Shown here: piece after piece, positions 25,098 through 33,946 of the stretch
Layout of the letters: each line of letters starts with the position of its first letter
Position numbering within the stretch: position 1 is the stretch's first letter
NCBI GenBank assembly: GCA_036653535.1
Contig: JAVVTR010000006.1
Location: forward strand, 21,018-85,017
Reading direction: 5' to 3'
Source: JAVVTR01 sp036653535
Lineage (GTDB): Bacteria; Bacteroidota; Bacteroidia; Bacteroidales; P3
Length of the DNA stretch: 64,000 bases
Notes under the pieces: model-generated
The model's input: only the letters and a program-made list of their open reading frames with translations
Told to the model about the DNA's origin: nothing
Database searches by the model: none
Translations under genes and position numbers: made by a program

Positions 25098-26447
25098 ATG
25101 AAAAAAATTATGACTTTGGTGCTTGCTATCGGTGTAATAGCCGGAGTACAAGCGCAGCAACGTCAAGTCGTTCGCGACATGAATTATAAGCTCTCAGAGA
25201 TGAAGCAGCTAAAACAGGAGTCTTCCTTATTCAATAATGATAAAATGGCGAAAGCTCCAGTAGCCAAAACCGATACCTTAAAACCACCTGCGCAATTTCT
25301 ACCTAACCCTATTTACACTTGGGGTGGATGGGGAATCTATCCTAAAGGTGCATGGGAAAATCCAGAAATAATGATTTCTGTAAAAGGACCTATGCACTCC
25401 TTTAATTTTAATGGTTCTGGAGAAGTTGGAATGATTTATCATACAGAAGCCGGGCAGTACGAGGCTTATATGGGGGTAGACTTAAGTACAAAGGTTATAT
25501 GTGGTGCAGTTATGTTTGGTGTACGTTGGGGTTCTACCGATTGGGCTTTATATGGGTATGATAGTACTCCTGCTATGAAAGTTTATTTTAAAGTTTATCA
25601 AGATTTGCAAGATCAAGAGTTTTATTCTTCTTTGATGTCGGCAACACCAGAAATATTAACGATGAAATATCCGGTAGATCCTTATAAGTATGCGGCATCC
25701 GATACTACGGAAGCATATGCATCTAAAATAACTACAGATGATAAAACTAAGCAAAAAGAACTTAGCCTTACTCGGATTGGAGCCGCTTTCAAAACTCCGG
25801 TTCCTGCTAATAAAGACTTTGCCATTAGCTATGTTGCCCCTCATTCCAATGAGGCAATAGATTCTATATATAATTATGCTCCTGTATGGTATGGACAAGA
25901 GAAAACAGGTACTATTCCTGGCGATTTTTTCTCTTTATACGATTATTATCGCCAATCTTTATGGTATAAAAAAGATGCTGATCTTAATGACACATCTATG
26001 AGACTTAGACAAAGAGATGGAGAAGCTGGTCCAACTGGGGAAGAAGGCTTTTTACCTAAGGGTAATCCACAAAGATTTGCCTCTCCTAATTATATGTTTA
26101 CTCCAGTAATGACCGATTTTTGGCAAGATGGTCCAAATACTCCTTTTTTGAGCGACATTTACATTTGGCCGGTAGTAACCATGGGTAATTCTAACGAAAA
26201 CTTAAACGCTTTAGCCAAGAATGTATCGGTTTATCCTATTCCTGCTATTGAGGATGTTACTTTTACTTCTATAGATCCTATGTCTCGTATTGATATTTAC
26301 AATACTCAAGGACAATTAGTAAAAACCATTATTACCGACGATAATATAACAACCGTTAGTATTTCTGATTTGAGATCTGGGTTTTATGTTGCGAAAATAA
26401 CAACTCCTAAGGGATTAATAACTAAGAAAATAGTTGTTAATAAATAA
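25098..26447 (+). CDS. Secreted protein with a type IX secretion sorting domain
   Basis: A signal peptide (residues 1-20, cleavage after VQAQ) starts this 449-residue protein. The last 75 residues form a type A T9SS sorting domain: VSVYPIPAIEDVTF, SRIDIYNTQGQLVKTI and the final GLITKKIVVNK. The protein should cross the outer membrane through the Por secretion system and stay on the surface or be released. The middle part is aromatic and Gly/Pro-rich (YTWGGWGIYPKGAW, AVMFGVRWGSTDWALYGY), and I do not recognise an enzymatic domain. A perfect terminator follows. Confidence 0.85.
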   Translation: MKKIMTLVLAIGVIAGVQAQQRQVVRDMNYKLSEMKQLKQESSLFNNDKMAKAPVAKTDTLKPPAQFLPNPIYTWGGWGIYPKGAWENPEIMISVKGPMHSFNFNGSGEVGMIYHTEAGQYEAYMGVDLSTKVICGAVMFGVRWGSTDWALYGYDSTPAMKVYFKVYQDLQDQEFYSSLMSATPEILTMKYPVDPYKYAASDTTEAYASKITTDDKTKQKELSLTRIGAAFKTPVPANKDFAISYVAPHSNEAIDSIYNYAPVWYGQEKTGTIPGDFFSLYDYYRQSLWYKKDADLNDTSMRLRQRDGEAGPTGEEGFLPKGNPQRFASPNYMFTPVMTDFWQDGPNTPFLSDIYIWPVVTMGNSNENLNALAKNVSVYPIPAIEDVTFTSIDPMSRIDIYNTQGQLVKTIITDDNITTVSISDLRSGFYVAKITTPKGLITKKIVVNK

Positions 26448-26464
26448 TTTTCTAAGTTGTTTAT

Positions 26465-26503
26465 AAAAAAAAGAGGCCGTCCTTGGGGATGGCCTCTTTT
26501 TTT
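26465..26503 (+). terminator. Rho-independent terminator after the T9SS cargo gene
   Basis: AGAGGCC-GTCC pairs with GGAT-GGCCTCT around a TTGG loop, with an A-run before and seven Ts after. It can act in both directions. Confidence 0.93.
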
Positions 26504-26552
26504 ATAAATCTGTCTCTTTGTTTTTTTAATAGATGAATACTATTCTTTCTCG

Positions 26553-26584
26553 TTTGCAAGGAACTCGAATTATTCGTATATTTG
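26553..26584 (+). promoter_or_regulatory. Bacteroidetes promoter for nfeD-floA-truA
   Basis: TTTG at 26553-26556, exactly 20 bases, then TATATTTG at 26577-26584. The predicted leader to nfeD is about 90 bases. Confidence 0.8.
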
Positions 26585-26676
26585 TAGGACTTTAAAAGAA
26601 AGGTCTTAGATAGAGGAACGTTATGTACTTCTAAACAAGAAAACTCTTTTTACAGTGGGTTTATAAAGTAAAATAT

Positions 26677-27195
26677 ATGTCGTTTTTTTTAATAGTAACC
26701 TTAGTGGTTATAGGTTTTGTGCTTATACTTTTAGAGATCTTTATTCTTCCCGGTACTACCGTGGCTGGAATTTTAGGTGGTGCTGCTTTAATTTTTGCTA
26801 TCTATCAATCTTTTGTTTTGTATGGAAGTTTTATAGGTTTTATTAGTCTTGCTGCCATTTTGCTTTTAGGAGGGCTACTCTTATTTTATATGCTGCATAC
26901 CAAAGCCTGGCAGAAACTTTCTTTAAAAACCGAAATAAATGCTAAGGTTAATGAAAATGGCAGAGGGGTTTTAAAGGTAGGGCAAAAAGGATATTGTATT
27001 TCTCGTTTGGCTCCTATGGGAACAGCCGAATTTGAGGAGGATTTTTTTGAAGTACAGTCGGTATTAAGCTTTATAGATCCGAAAACTCCAGTGGAAATTG
27101 TAAAAATAGAAGGTTCTAAAATATGGGTAAAGGCCTTGTCTGTAAATTCGTTAGAAATAGAGCCTTTAGAAACCGGCTTTTTAGAACAAAAATAA
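26677..27195 (+). CDS. NfeD family protein
   Basis: The 172-residue protein has three predicted membrane segments (residues 2-24, 29-48, 53-72) and a C-terminal OB-fold domain (GRGVLKVGQKGYCISRLAPMG through VEIVKIEGSKIWVKAL). NfeD proteins work with flotillin-like partners in membrane organisation. The flotillin-like floA starts 113 bp downstream, which supports this. Confidence 0.88.
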   Translation: MSFFLIVTLVVIGFVLILLEIFILPGTTVAGILGGAALIFAIYQSFVLYGSFIGFISLAAILLLGGLLLFYMLHTKAWQKLSLKTEINAKVNENGRGVLKVGQKGYCISRLAPMGTAEFEEDFFEVQSVLSFIDPKTPVEIVKIEGSKIWVKALSVNSLEIEPLETGFLEQK

Positions 27196-27308
27196 AGGAA
27201 CAAGCCACAGTAAGAGTGCAGGTATAATTTTATTTATAAATTTATACCCCTTTAAAGAAACGTAAATAGTATGTCTCCAATTATATAAAACAATTTAATA
27301 ACAAAAGA

Positions 27309-28307
27309 ATGGAAATCGGATTTATTATAGCTATTGTCTTGGCCGTATTTTTTTTATTATGGCTAATTTTTTATTTTATACCGGTAGCTTTGTGGTTCAA
27401 AGCTTTGGTGTCCGGGGTGAATATTTCTTTACTGCAACTTATTTTAATGCGATGGAGGAAAGTACCCCCTTCTATTATTGTTAATAATATGATTGCTGCA
27501 CAAAAAGCAGGTTTGTCGTTGAATAGAAATGAGTTGGAAGCCCATTTCTTAGCGGGGGGGCATTTAAATTCGGTGATCAATGCGCTTATTTCTGCCGATA
27601 AAGCAAATATGAATTTAGATTTTAAAACGGCAACGGCTATTGATTTGGCTGGACGCGATGTTTTAGAAGCCGTTAGAATGTCGGTAAATCCCAAAGTAAT
27701 TAATACTCCGCCGGTAGCTGCGGTGGCTAAAGATGGTATACAATTGATTGCTAAGGCCAGGGTTACGGTTAGAACCAATATAAAGCAATTGGTTGGAGGA
27801 GCAGGAGAGGAAACTATTTTAGCCAGAGTAGGCGAAGGGATTGTAACTTCTATAGGTTCAGCAGTAAGTCATAAACAAGTTTTAGAAAATCCAGATTCTA
27901 TTTCTAGAGTAGTTCTTGAAAAAGGCTTGGATTCTGGTACTGCTTTTGAAATTTTATCTATTGATATTGCAGATATAGATGTGGGTAAGAATATTGGTGC
28001 ACAGTTGCAGATGGATCAAGCTTATGCCGATAAAAACATAGCGCAAGCCAAAGCGGAAGAAAGAAGAGCGATGGCGGTGGCTTTAGAACAAGAGATGAAA
28101 GCAAAGGCACAGGAAGCAAAAGCAAAGGTAATAGAAGCGGAAGCAGAAGTACCTTTGGCTATGGCAGCGGCTTTTAGAAGTGGAAATATGGGTATAATGG
28201 ATTATTATCGTTTTCAGAATATACAAGCGGATACCGATATGAGAGAATCTATTTCTAAACCCATGGGGCCAAAGTATAAACCCAATGAGGATGCGGACAA
28301 AAAATAA
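27309..28307 (+). CDS. floA: Flotillin-like protein FloA (UPF0365)
   Basis: FloA organises functional membrane microdomains. The N-terminal hydrophobic hairpin covers residues 3-25 and 31-45. The SPFH-like core includes VNPKVINTPPVAAVAKDGIQL in its usual position near residue 125. The C-terminus is a charged coiled coil (EAKAKVIEAEAEVPLAMAAA), followed by the family's closing GIMDYYRFQNIQADTDM block. The length of 332 residues is normal. It precedes truA by 2 bp. Confidence 0.95.
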   Translation: MEIGFIIAIVLAVFFLLWLIFYFIPVALWFKALVSGVNISLLQLILMRWRKVPPSIIVNNMIAAQKAGLSLNRNELEAHFLAGGHLNSVINALISADKANMNLDFKTATAIDLAGRDVLEAVRMSVNPKVINTPPVAAVAKDGIQLIAKARVTVRTNIKQLVGGAGEETILARVGEGIVTSIGSAVSHKQVLENPDSISRVVLEKGLDSGTAFEILSIDIADIDVGKNIGAQLQMDQAYADKNIAQAKAEERRAMAVALEQEMKAKAQEAKAKVIEAEAEVPLAMAAAFRSGNMGIMDYYRFQNIQADTDMRESISKPMGPKYKPNEDADKK

Positions 28308-28309
28308 GC

Positions 28310-29053
28310 ATGCAACGTTTTTTTTTACATTTAGCTTATTGCGGTAAACCTTATTGTGGCTGGCAAGAACAGCCTAATGGGCGAAGTGTACAAGCTTGTG
28401 TACAAGATGCTTTGCAGATTTTATTAAGAGAACCTATAAAAGTAGTAGGGGCGGGACGTACCGATACGGGCGTGCACGCCTCTTCTTTTTATGCTCATTT
28501 TGATACGCAAAAAAATTATAGTTACGAGCAACGCCGTGCCTGGCTGTATAAATTAAATTCCATATTAGACAAAGAAATTGTAATTTATCATATTTTTGAG
28601 GTAGAAGATTTTTTACATGCTCGATTTTCTGCTATAGAGCGAAGTTATCAGTATTTTATTCATACACATAAAAATCCATTTTTAGAGGATTATAGCTATT
28701 TTATTCGTATGCCTTTTAAGGCGAATCTAATACAGGAGGCGGGTCTTCTACTCTGTGGCTCTCACGATTTTACTTCTTTTTCAAAATTGCACACGCAAAC
28801 GAAAACAAATGTTTGTAATTTAAAACAGGCCAATTTTAATTATATGGGAGAGGAACGTTGGTTTTTTACCTTTACCGCCGACCGTTTTTTGCGAAATATG
28901 GTTAGGTCTATGGTTGGAACTCTATTACAAATAGGAATGGGAAAAATTTCTTGTGAGGATTTAATAGATGTTTTAGAGGCTAAAGATCGGGGTAGAGCAG
29001 GAATGTCGGTGCCTGCAAAGGCTTTGTTTTTAACAGATATTAAATATTTTTAA
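28310..29053 (+). CDS. truA: tRNA pseudouridine(38-40) synthase TruA
   Basis: TruA modifies uridines 38-40 in the anticodon stem. The catalytic aspartate is in GAGRTDTGVHA near residue 51. Other motifs are YCGWQEQPNGRSVQ at the N-terminus, FSAIERSYQYFIH in the middle, and DRFLRNMVRSMVGTLLQIG towards the C-terminus. The length of 247 residues is standard. It begins 2 bp after floA, and the exporter gene begins 3 bp after its stop. Confidence 0.96.
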   Translation: MQRFFLHLAYCGKPYCGWQEQPNGRSVQACVQDALQILLREPIKVVGAGRTDTGVHASSFYAHFDTQKNYSYEQRRAWLYKLNSILDKEIVIYHIFEVEDFLHARFSAIERSYQYFIHTHKNPFLEDYSYFIRMPFKANLIQEAGLLLCGSHDFTSFSKLHTQTKTNVCNLKQANFNYMGEERWFFTFTADRFLRNMVRSMVGTLLQIGMGKISCEDLIDVLEAKDRGRAGMSVPAKALFLTDIKYF

Positions 29054-29056
29054 GGT

Positions 29057-30193
29057 ATGTATTCTTTTTTAGAACCATTGAAAGAGGCTTTGCAAATTTC
29101 TTTTTTCGTTATGATTATTATGATGCTGATGGAGTTTTTCCAATTATGGCAAATGAGTAAGCATACCGAAAAACATACCAAAATGGAGGGGGTTTCTTTG
29201 CATAGAGGGAAAAAATATTTTGGAAAATTGGGAATGGCTTTGTTGTTAGGTTTGATTCCAGGTTGTGTGGGCGGATTTGCCGCTGTTAGTATGTATTCGC
29301 ATGGACTTATTAGTTTTGGAGCGGTATTGGCGGCCTCCTTTACGGCTTTGGGGGATGATGCTTTTAGAATGTTGGCTATGATGCCCGAAAAAGTTTTATA
29401 CGTGGAAGTTCTCTTGCTGATATTAGGGCTTATATGTGCTTTAGCTGTAGATTATATTCCTTATTTTCGTCGTTTTACTCCCCCTTCTGCAGAACATATA
29501 CAATTGCACCGACAGGAGCATGAACACGAGCAGTGGATAGAGAAAGAGGAAAATGGTATTGAAAATACTTCTTATAATTGTTGGCCTAAAATAAAAGATT
29601 GGTCTTTGGCCCGGACCTTGTTAGTTAGCATGCTTCTCTTTTATATGTATGCCTTACTTGGTGGTTGGATGGGGCATGAGCATAGCCCTATACATGCACA
29701 GGAATCTCATTCTTTATTAGAGTGGAATTTTGAAAATATTCTCTTAATTGTTTTTTCTTTGGCTGCTTTGATTTTAATAGTACGAGCCAATGAACATTTT
29801 TTGCAGGAGCATTTATGGAAACATGTTTTAAAAAAGCATTTTCTCCCCATTTTCCTTTGGACCGTAGGGACTTTGTATGTAATTTTGGCTTTGAATCATT
29901 TTTTTGATTTAAATGCTTGGTTACAAAACGATATTTCCAAGATGTTTATTGTTTTAATGGTAGCGGTGGTAGTGGGTTGGATCCCACAATCTGGACCTCA
30001 TTTCATTTTTATTCAGCTATTTTTTACTTCCTTAATTCCATTTAGTGTTTTCTTCGCTAATGCTATAGTACAAGATGGGCATACCTCTTTGGTTTTATTG
30101 GCCGAATCACGGAAGCAGTTCCTTTGGCTTAAGGCTATTAAGAGTGTAGTGGCTCTTAGTATAGGTTCGCTTGGATTATGGATAGGCTTTTGA
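29057..30193 (+). CDS. Putative 10-TM metal/heavy-metal exporter (ArsP_2 / putative Mn transporter family)
   Basis: The 378-residue protein has about 9-10 hydrophobic segments and begins FLEPLKEALQISFFVMIIMMLMEF. The two halves contain related motifs: LGLIPGCVGGFAAVSMYSHG near residue 63 and VVVGWIPQSGPHFIFIQLFF near residue 305. These match the 10-TM putative heavy-metal exporter family often annotated as putative manganese transporter. The central His/Glu-rich loop (HRQEHEHEQW) could bind metal. The substrate is inferred only. Confidence 0.7.
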   Translation: MYSFLEPLKEALQISFFVMIIMMLMEFFQLWQMSKHTEKHTKMEGVSLHRGKKYFGKLGMALLLGLIPGCVGGFAAVSMYSHGLISFGAVLAASFTALGDDAFRMLAMMPEKVLYVEVLLLILGLICALAVDYIPYFRRFTPPSAEHIQLHRQEHEHEQWIEKEENGIENTSYNCWPKIKDWSLARTLLVSMLLFYMYALLGGWMGHEHSPIHAQESHSLLEWNFENILLIVFSLAALILIVRANEHFLQEHLWKHVLKKHFLPIFLWTVGTLYVILALNHFFDLNAWLQNDISKMFIVLMVAVVVGWIPQSGPHFIFIQLFFTSLIPFSVFFANAIVQDGHTSLVLLAESRKQFLWLKAIKSVVALSIGSLGLWIGF

Positions 30194-30272
30194 GTTCTGT
30201 TCTGCTCGCCCTTCTGAAATTAAACTTTTCGGAACAATAGTCCCCTTACTTTTATTTACTTTAGGCGGAAAG

Positions 30273-30328
30273 AAGATAAGAAGATAAGAAGATAAGAAGA
30301 TAAGAGGTTTAGAAGATAAGAGGTTTAG
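30273..30328. repeat. 8-bp tandem repeats at the 3' end of rsmD
   Basis: Seven octamers run head to tail: AAGATAAG four times, AGGTTTAG, AAGATAAG, AGGTTTAG. The last one contains the rsmD stop codon (minus strand). It fills most of the gap between convergent genes. Confidence 0.85.
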
Positions 30329-30855
30329 AGGAAAAAACTAAAATGAACCTTCCCGTATTTACGAACTTCTGAAAAATGAGGATGATCTTTGAAATTATAT
30401 TTTTCGGAATGTTCTAAAATAAAGATACCGTTTTCTAATAAAATAGAAGAGGAAAAAATAATATCGGGTAATTGGGCAATGTTATCGGCTTGGTAGGGGG
30501 GATCGGCAAATATAAGATTGTAGCCTATAGAACATTGGCGTGGGTAATCGAAAGCGTTTTGTCGAAAAACGCGTAAATTGGGCATATCCCATTTCTCAGC
30601 CATAGATTTAATAAAAGCGACACAATGTACGTTCATATCTATAGCGTGAACCAATGCGGCTCCACGGGATATAAATTCGTAAGAAATACCGCCAATACCA
30701 GAAAATAGATCCAATACTTTTAGATCTTCAAAATCCACACGAGAACGGAGAATATTAAATAAACTTTCTTTGGCCATATCGGTAGTAGGTCTTACTGGCA
30801 AACTGTCGTCTGCTTGAAAATGCCGTCCTTTATATTTACCACTAACAATTCTCAT
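30325..30855 (-). CDS. rsmD: 16S rRNA (guanine(966)-N2)-methyltransferase RsmD
   Basis: RsmD methylates G966 of 16S rRNA. Motifs are MRIVSGKYKGRHF at the N-terminus, RPTTDMAKESLFNIL, the SAM site VLDLFSGIGGISYEFISRGA and the catalytic ADPPY. The frame is open to 30936, but the ATG at 30855 gives the exact family N-terminus and overlaps the upstream stop by 4 bp (ATGA). The length is 176 residues. Confidence 0.93.
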   Translation of the reverse strand: MRIVSGKYKGRHFQADDSLPVRPTTDMAKESLFNILRSRVDFEDLKVLDLFSGIGGISYEFISRGAALVHAIDMNVHCVAFIKSMAEKWDMPNLRVFRQNAFDYPRQCSIGYNLIFADPPYQADNIAQLPDIIFSSSILLENGIFILEHSEKYNFKDHPHFSEVRKYGKVHFSFFL

Positions 30856-31712
30856 AAACACATAAAATAACGATTGTAAGGAGCTTCTTTTGGAAAACAG
30901 AGGCCTTTGGGAGAGGGTAGGTAGAAAATATGACAAAACTGTGTCCCTAAAGAGGAAAACAAGTCCTTATCCAAAGATTCTCCCGACAAGAAAAGGGCAA
31001 TAGAGCCTAAATCTAATTTCAATTTATTAAGGGCATAGAGTAGGTAATAGAGTAAATTAGAAAAGTCGGGATAGGGGAAAGTATTGATGAATAAGAGGCC
31101 ATCCGGATTTTTAACCAAAAGGTCAAATTCATTTTTTCTTAAATTTAAGAGCACGTGATGTTCGAATTTTCTATAGGTGTGGGATATAAGAAATAAATTT
31201 CGAATTAAATTACCATAAACGCTTTGAAATTGAGCCTCTTTATCATTGGAAAATAGTATTTTAGCGGCTCTTAAATAAGAAGAATTAAAGGCGGTTAAAA
31301 TATAAGCATTGGAAAAGGGCTCTTTTTCTTTGCTTATACATTCTTTTCCATGGAGATGAAATAAATTAGATAGAATAACCGAGGAATCCTTTGGGGAATA
31401 TAAGGCTTCTGGAACTAAGGTAGACTGAAAATCTAATACCGTAAAAACCCTTTCTCCATATTGAAAATTGGCCTGTAGAAGTTTCTCTTCTTCCTTTAAT
31501 TTTTCTAAAGCAGAGAAATAGCTACATTCTTCTATACTTGGCATAAGGTAAGAAGCCAAGCATAACATTTTATGACTTTGAATGGAGGATATGCCTAAGT
31601 AGGTACAACTACGATGTAGGGTCACGCAAAGGCGTAAATCCGTGTCTTGATAATCGGCAATACTTGGATGAATATATCTTTCCGAATAAAAATGTTCTGT
31701 ACTTATACTCAT
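30852..31712 (-). CDS. DUF3822 family protein
   Basis: The 286-residue protein matches DUF3822, a Bacteroidota family almost always directly upstream of rsmD, as here with a 4-bp overlap. There are no membrane segments or signal peptide. The fold is thought to be actin/ASKHA-like by family annotation, and no catalytic motif is obvious. Its function is unknown; coupling to rRNA methylation is inferred from gene order. Confidence 0.78.
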   Translation of the reverse strand: MSISTEHFYSERYIHPSIADYQDTDLRLCVTLHRSCTYLGISSIQSHKMLCLASYLMPSIEECSYFSALEKLKEEEKLLQANFQYGERVFTVLDFQSTLVPEALYSPKDSSVILSNLFHLHGKECISKEKEPFSNAYILTAFNSSYLRAAKILFSNDKEAQFQSVYGNLIRNLFLISHTYRKFEHHVLLNLRKNEFDLLVKNPDGLLFINTFPYPDFSNLLYYLLYALNKLKLDLGSIALFLSGESLDKDLFSSLGTQFCHIFYLPSPKGLCFPKEAPYNRYFMCL

Positions 31713-31764
31713 AAATAGGCCTTATTATATACGGAAAATATATACAGAAGAAGGGTAGGGCGTT

Positions 31765-32400
31765 TTATTCCCAGTTTCCTTCCGTAATAGCTTCGTTCAT
31801 ACTCCCGACTTTGATACCGGGATACCTATTCATATCGTTCGACTTAGAATTTAGGTTTTGAATATCTTGATCATTCATCCCTATTAAAAATTCCTCAAAA
31901 GGAACCGTAGCTTCAAATACAGGAACTTGAAAGCCGCTTTTGCTAACAAAACCCGCTTCTAAGTGTATTTTCTTTGTTTTTTCGGTAAAAGGAACGTAGG
32001 CTAAATTGGCAAGGTGTTTTTCCTTATCGGGATGGTTAGGGAAGAGTACCTCGTAGGCTTTTTCTTTGAAAATTTCTCTGGATACTATGCCCTTCTTAAC
32101 GGCTTCTTCTTCGGTAAGGGAATCCGGAACATTTCCTATCATTTTAGTATAGGGAAGCTCTCCATTTTGGAGAAAATCCACTAAACTGTCAATATCTCCA
32201 ATAAAACGATTGTTAGCTTTTTTAAAAGCTTCTTCTACGGTACGTATGTCTTTAAGACGTTGTACCACAATTTGAGCCCTCTGATTTTTTTCTTTATTAA
32301 AGCGTACAGGCTGCATGATACTTTTGTATATAGCAAAAGCCAAAATAACGGCGACGGCGGCCAAAACAATCTGTAAAGCGATCTTAAGCTTAGTATTCAT
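31765..32400 (-). CDS. Membrane-anchored conserved hypothetical protein
   Basis: One N-terminal membrane segment (residues 7-26) is followed by a charged extracytoplasmic domain of about 185 residues. The motif RTVEEAFKKANNRFIGDIDSL resembles Bacteroidales hypothetical proteins with a single anchor. I cannot assign a function. It has its own consensus promoter and sits 52 bp upstream of DUF3822. Confidence 0.7.
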   Translation of the reverse strand: MNTKLKIALQIVLAAVAVILAFAIYKSIMQPVRFNKEKNQRAQIVVQRLKDIRTVEEAFKKANNRFIGDIDSLVDFLQNGELPYTKMIGNVPDSLTEEEAVKKGIVSREIFKEKAYEVLFPNHPDKEKHLANLAYVPFTEKTKKIHLEAGFVSKSGFQVPVFEATVPFEEFLIGMNDQDIQNLNSKSNDMNRYPGIKVGSMNEAITEGNWE

Positions 32401-32427
32401 ATATCGTGTAGTATTTTAAAGCGGTTG

Positions 32428-32459
32428 CAAATGTACATAAAGTTTTACAATAAGCCAAA
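32428..32459 (-). promoter_or_regulatory. Bacteroidetes promoter for the anchored protein and rsmD group
   Basis: On the minus strand, TTTG (32456-32459), exactly 20 bases, then TACATTTG (32428-32435). The predicted leader to the ATG at 32400 is about 24 bases. Confidence 0.8.
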
Positions 32460-32488
32460 GTTTTTTTGGGCCATAAAATAGAGAAATA

Positions 32489-33919
32489 TTACCAATTACA
32501 ACGGTTACTATGTTTTAATTCTATTTTAATCTGAAAATTGGCGGCCATACGTTGAGCGTATTGTTCGGCGCAATAAACCGAACGATGCCGTCCCCCTGTA
32601 CATCCAAAATTTACCTGCAAATTACTAAAGCCTCTTTCTATATAATTAAGGACGGAAGGGGTGGTAATTTCCACACATTCGTCTATAAATTTACTTACCG
32701 AATCGTATTCCTTAAAATAACGAACTACTTCCGTATCTTGGCCATTGAGATTTTTGTAAGCCTCTATTCGCCCTGGATTAGGTAAAAAACGGCAGTCAAA
32801 AACAAAGCCCCCTCCATTTCCGGAACTATCGTCAGGTATTCCCTGTTTAAAAGAAAAACTATGAATAGCTAAGTTTAAATTAGTACCACAAGGCAAATCC
32901 AAACGACTGAATTTGCTTTCTTTTAAATAGTCAATAATTTTTTCTATACTATGCAAATCTAATGCTTTACATAGATGATCTTGTATAGAAGATAAATTTT
33001 GAATGGCGTAGGGTACACTTTTTAAAAAGAGTTCTTTCTTCTCGTAAAAACCTCGTAATCCGTAAGTTCCCATAGCTTGTAAAATACGAATGCCCACAAA
33101 CCCGTAAAATTGTTTACGGAATAGAGTGGGATCCAACGAAAAATAAGGATGTATTTTTTTTAAATAATGTTCTAATAAAATTTCTCTGAATTCTGGCGAT
33201 AGATTGGCTTTTCCATCGTAGAGTAGGGAGGCTAAGTCGTAGGCCAAAGCCCCTTTTCGTCCGCCTTGAAAATCAATAAAAAACAAACGATCGTTGTGAA
33301 TCATAATGTTGCGTGCCTGAAAATCTCTGTAGAGAAAAAAATCAGAGGGTGCTTGCTCTAAAAAGCGAATCAAGGTCTGAAAGTCGTTTTCTAATTCTTG
33401 TTCGTTGAAGGGGATATTCCCCAATTTTAAAAAATAGTATTTAAACGAACTTAAATCCCATTGCATGGATTGTGCGTCAAAGGCTTTTCTGGGATAAGCA
33501 GAGGAATAATCAAAGTCTCTTCCGGCTACTAATTGAAATTTCAAAAGTTCTTCTACTGCTTTGAAATAATAGGCTTCCGTTTGCGAAGAGATTTTCCCGT
33601 TTTTACGATTTTCTTGGAGAAAAGAAAACAAGGTGGTATTTCCCAAATCTTCTACAAAATATATTTTTTTATTCGAATCCATTTGTAAAATATGGGGAAC
33701 TGGCAAATCTAACTTTAGAAATTGCTTACTAAATTCCAAGTAGGCTCTGTTTTCAGCTTCATCTTCATTATAAACGCATAAACAAGGCTCGAAATCACTT
33801 AAAATACGATAATATTTGCGATGAGATCCAGATGCAGGTAATAATTCTATGCTGTGAAAATCGCTCTTTCTCCAGTGGTAGTAAGCGGTGCGAAGTAATT
33901 CTTCTTCTTTGTTTTGCAT
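32489..33919 (-). CDS. Aminoglycoside phosphotransferase-like kinase fused to RapZ C-terminal domain
   Basis: The N-terminal domain (about residues 1-330) is a small-molecule kinase fold with FVEDLGNTTLFSFL, the catalytic loop YRDFQARNIMIHNDRLFFID and DFQGGRKGALAYDLASLLYD. The C-terminal domain resembles the RapZ C-terminus, a RNA/nucleotide-binding module: FDCRFLPNPGRI, NFGCTGGRHRSVYCAEQYA. The fusion is widespread in Bacteroidota. In RapZ the equivalent part binds small RNAs and UDP-GlcNAc-related signals, but a role in this fusion is unproven. It is 27 bp downstream of the T9SS plug gene. Confidence 0.85.
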   Translation of the reverse strand: MQNKEEELLRTAYYHWRKSDFHSIELLPASGSHRKYYRILSDFEPCLCVYNEDEAENRAYLEFSKQFLKLDLPVPHILQMDSNKKIYFVEDLGNTTLFSFLQENRKNGKISSQTEAYYFKAVEELLKFQLVAGRDFDYSSAYPRKAFDAQSMQWDLSSFKYYFLKLGNIPFNEQELENDFQTLIRFLEQAPSDFFLYRDFQARNIMIHNDRLFFIDFQGGRKGALAYDLASLLYDGKANLSPEFREILLEHYLKKIHPYFSLDPTLFRKQFYGFVGIRILQAMGTYGLRGFYEKKELFLKSVPYAIQNLSSIQDHLCKALDLHSIEKIIDYLKESKFSRLDLPCGTNLNLAIHSFSFKQGIPDDSSGNGGGFVFDCRFLPNPGRIEAYKNLNGQDTEVVRYFKEYDSVSKFIDECVEITTPSVLNYIERGFSNLQVNFGCTGGRHRSVYCAEQYAQRMAANFQIKIELKHSNRCNW

Positions 33920-33946
33920 TTCTTTAGAGGTTTAAAAGGAGGTTTT

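Noticed and set aside
30856..30936. 27-residue N-terminal extension of RsmD
   Set aside because: It lies inside the DUF3822 gene; MRIVSGKYKG is the family's normal start.
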